DNA from: Discostella pseudostelligera
Lineage: Eukaryota; Bacillariophyta; Thalassiosirophyceae; Thalassiosirales; Thalassiosiraceae
Reading direction: 5' to 3'
DNA: 20,041 nucleotides
NCBI GenBank assembly: GCA_036940085.1
Contig: JALLBK010000395.1
Span: 1 to 20,041 of the forward strand
Under the pieces are notes generated by a model that ran no database searches, was not told the DNA's origin, and saw only the letters and a program-made list of their open reading frames with translations. Positions 18,501 to 20,041 of the stretch are shown in pieces; the first letter of the stretch is position 1; each line of letters starts with the position of its first letter. The position numbers and the translations under genes were made by a program.

Positions 18501-19552
18501 TGTCGTCGTTGAAGTCGGAAAATATTCATCGAGTTGTGGTCGGAGCGGGCGCAGAAGTTACGGTGGAACAGTGGGGCAATGGTAAATTGACTCAAGTTGG
18601 TGAGTGCTCTCAATTCGAAGCTCGTGCAATTTGCATACCCGAATGATATTTGTAATAATGCATTGTACTTCCCGCTTCATCGTCTGTACCTCTAGGTTTC
18701 TACCATGCTCACATGCAGGTTCAAGAGATAGTGCTATTCAAAACTTTTTTCCTGCTGAGCGATGCGTACGTTCTTGCTGCTGTTGTCTATCATGGTCAAT
18801 TTCTTTGTCTTATTTAACTTTTCATCTGCTCGATTTGCAGCTACGATTCACTGCATTTCCTTGTTTGGCGCGAGAGTGACCGAAGCTTGACATTACTTGC
18901 AAAGGACTACGAACCAACCCAGGTATTCGCCGCAGGTTTGATTAGTAGAGGAGGAGCCATGGCATTTGTCTGTCACGATGATCGTCAAAATCTTTCGTTT
19001 TTGCAATATGCCCCGACCGATGCCGCTGCAAGAGGAGGAAACATGTTAGTTTGTCGAGCTGACTTTCACATGGGTACACAAACCACGTCTTTCCAAAGCC
19101 ATTGGGGTCACTCGAGTTTGTTGTTCAACTCTTGCACCCCGACGAGTACCCTTGCTGCGTTGAAACAACAAGATTCTCTCTTTGGACGACTAGAAGATGA
19201 TCAACGATTCGTGATAAACTTTGGCACTACCGATGGTAGTTTTTGCTCCATCGTTCCGTTGAGTGAGCCCACCTATTGGCGGTTAACGGCGTTGCAAAGC
19301 GTCATGAGCAATGCATTAGAGAGCAACTGCGCTCTTAGTCATCGGGCATGGCGCTTGTATCGCCGGTCGACTCGTAGGGCTGGAAGTCGTTCCAATGATA
19401 GAATGAAGGGTGTCATTGATGGTGATCTCGTTTACAAGTTTGCGGATCTATCACTTCCGGAACAAGAAGATTTGGCGAGTTCGATCGGGTCAACCGTTGG
19501 ATTGGTGATGGACAATTTGCTGGAATTGGGATGTGCTGCATCCGTTTGCTGA
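12553..19552 (+). CDS. CPSF1: CPSF1 (CPSF160/Cft1), 8 exons, two assembly gaps inside
   Basis: Large subunit of the nuclear cleavage and polyadenylation specificity factor, which works in mRNA 3'-end processing. Exons are 12553-15351, 15433-16448, 16530-17542, 17632-17725, 17797-18189, 18278-18599, 18696-18765 and 18841-19552. Introns are 71-96 bp, mostly with GTGAG or GTAAG donors. After collapsing each 72-bp duplication and its N, all phases fit and the product is 2090 aa, against 1443 in human. The excess is mainly Ser/Thr/Ala/Asp-rich inserts in exon 1. Family landmarks are LDSLTGLGPLGG, HYIMPCGFGSSGGLAVL, a counterpart of the human VRFKKVPHNI region (NRLRFSRVPLSNVSR), LWDVFAPHGLLPG and VQKVPLGVTVRHIE. 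The C-terminal CPSF_A region (about residue 1593 on) includes GRVLLFQIKKS, FKTFFLLSDAYDSLHFLVW, LVCRADFHMG, FGTTDGSFCSIVPLSEPTYW and a final MDNLLELG. DDB1 and SF3B3 are relatives but fit less well. Confidence 0.93.
15173..15317. other. assembly artefact: 72-bp duplication around one N
   Basis: Positions 15173-15244 and 15246-15317 are identical and separated by a single N at 15245. As given, the exon is frameshifted. Removing one copy and the N (73 bp) makes exon 1 end in phase 2, exactly matching exon 2, and gives RALDSLTGLGPL, a conserved CPSF1 stretch. It is therefore an unmerged contig overlap rather than a real tandem duplication. Confidence 0.95.
16109..16253. other. assembly artefact: second 72-bp duplication around one N
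   Basis: Positions 16109-16180 and 16182-16253 are identical and flank an N at 16181. Collapse restores exon 2 (943 nt, phase-correct on both sides) and reads ITPIVSKFSEGTSTLSS. The duplication length equals that of the gap at 15245, pointing to a fixed overlap length of the assembler. Confidence 0.95.
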
Positions 19553-19960
19553 AAATTGCATTATTGAAAACGAAAGACAGAGTACGATACTAATCCATTA
19601 TTAATTATCCTGCCGCCATCCTTCATTGGAGGAGGAGTTGGGATGGATGGACGCAGGGGCAGGCCTGCCACGCGGAAGCTCGCAATGTCCAGTCGATGTC
19701 TATTTTCGCGCCAAAAGCACTTACAGCGGCTTCCCCGCCATAAAGATGTGCGTCGAGTCGAGTCTACAATTTGCCTTCTCCCGCCAAAATGGTTTGGCGA
19801 CACTTTTTGAAATTAATTTTAAATTTCAAAGATCTCGTACTGATTCCTTTGCATCGTTTCGTAGGATATCGCCAAGGCAATCCGAATCCATTGTGCCATT
19901 GTTCCCTGCCATCGCCACCCTGCTGCTGCTGCCAGTATTGTATCTGTATTGACCACGACC
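19553..19960. promoter_or_regulatory. promoter of the 3'-terminal gene with E2F-like sites
   Basis: Contains the near-symmetrical TTTTCGCGCCAAAA (19703-19716), an excellent E2F/DP consensus match. TTCCCCGCCA (19731-19740), CTCCCGCCAAAA (19778-19789) and TTTGGCGA (19793-19800) follow. They lie 160-260 bp upstream of the ATG at 19961. The upstream gene ends at 19552, so its 3' UTR shares this space. Confidence 0.5.
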
Positions 19961-20041
19961 ATGGCGTCCGCTGAACGCACCATTAGAAAAGACTTGGGTG
20001 CCTGGGAGGTCACCGCCCCCCTTCCCATCAAGGGTAACTAT
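19961..20041 (+). CDS. partial gene, N-terminus only
   Basis: The ATG sits in a favourable context (ACCATGG) and opens 27 codons with no stop before the window ends. It begins MASAERTIRKDLGAWEVT and continues APLPIKGNY. I do not recognise the product. The cluster of strong E2F-like sites upstream suggests an S-phase or chromatin-related gene, but that is inference. The start could be within a longer 5' exon, since the frame stays open for a short way upstream. Confidence 0.55.
   Translation, partial: MASAERTIRKDLGAWEVTAPLPIKGNY

Noticed and set aside
1..20041. CRISPR array, tRNA/rRNA genes, transposon or bacterial mobile element
   Set aside because: No regularly spaced repeats, no tRNA-like T-loop context, no terminal inverted repeats with transposase, and all recognisable genes are eukaryotic with introns or diatom-type leaders.

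Overview
This 20 kb window looks like nuclear DNA of a diatom, probably a centric of the Thalassiosira type. The signs are short GT-AG introns (71-160 bp, one of 313 bp), a secreted protein with Pro-Thr-Ser-Glu repeats and Lys/Ser clusters, and a plastid protein whose leader has the A|F cleavage motif typical of diatoms. No rRNA, tRNA, CRISPR array, transposon or prokaryotic-style operon was seen. Species assignment is inference.

Left part (1-8018). A two-exon gene (814-2686, +) encodes a secreted, possibly GPI-anchored, wall-type protein. It is followed by three minus-strand paralogues of the 14-kDa phosphohistidine phosphatase (PHPT1/janus) family at 3070-3819, 5174-5798 and 7551-8018. Each has a concealed 19-nt last exon that supplies the family's C-terminal W-x-(N/D)-D-G-Y. 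Plus-strand sequence alternates with them: a frame-broken coding-like stretch (4035-5034), an intact two-repeat protein apparently targeted to the thylakoid lumen (6363-7067), and a decayed copy of that protein's 3' end (9644-9766). The order suggests repeated duplication of a divergent PHPT1 / lumen-protein pair.

Middle and right part. A seven-exon DUF445 membrane protein gene (9861-12111, -) is divergent from an eight-exon gene for the 160-kDa subunit of the cleavage and polyadenylation specificity factor (CPSF1; 12553-19552, +). The CPSF1 gene contains two single-N gaps. Each is flanked by a perfect 72-bp direct duplication. Collapsing one copy plus the N restores the frame in both places, so these are unmerged contig overlaps rather than biology. 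A partial gene begins at 19961 and runs off the end.

Clusters of E2F/DP-like sites (TTTCCCGCC, TGGCGGGAA, TTTTCGCGCCAAAA) lie upstream of the lumen-protein gene, between DUF445 and CPSF1, and before the 19961 gene. Weaker ones lie at 340-467. This hints at cell-cycle-linked transcription. No new multi-gene system is evident. The most noteworthy items are the PHPT1 array with its micro-exons and diverging third copy, the duplicated-domain lumen protein with its relic, and the candidate biosilica protein.
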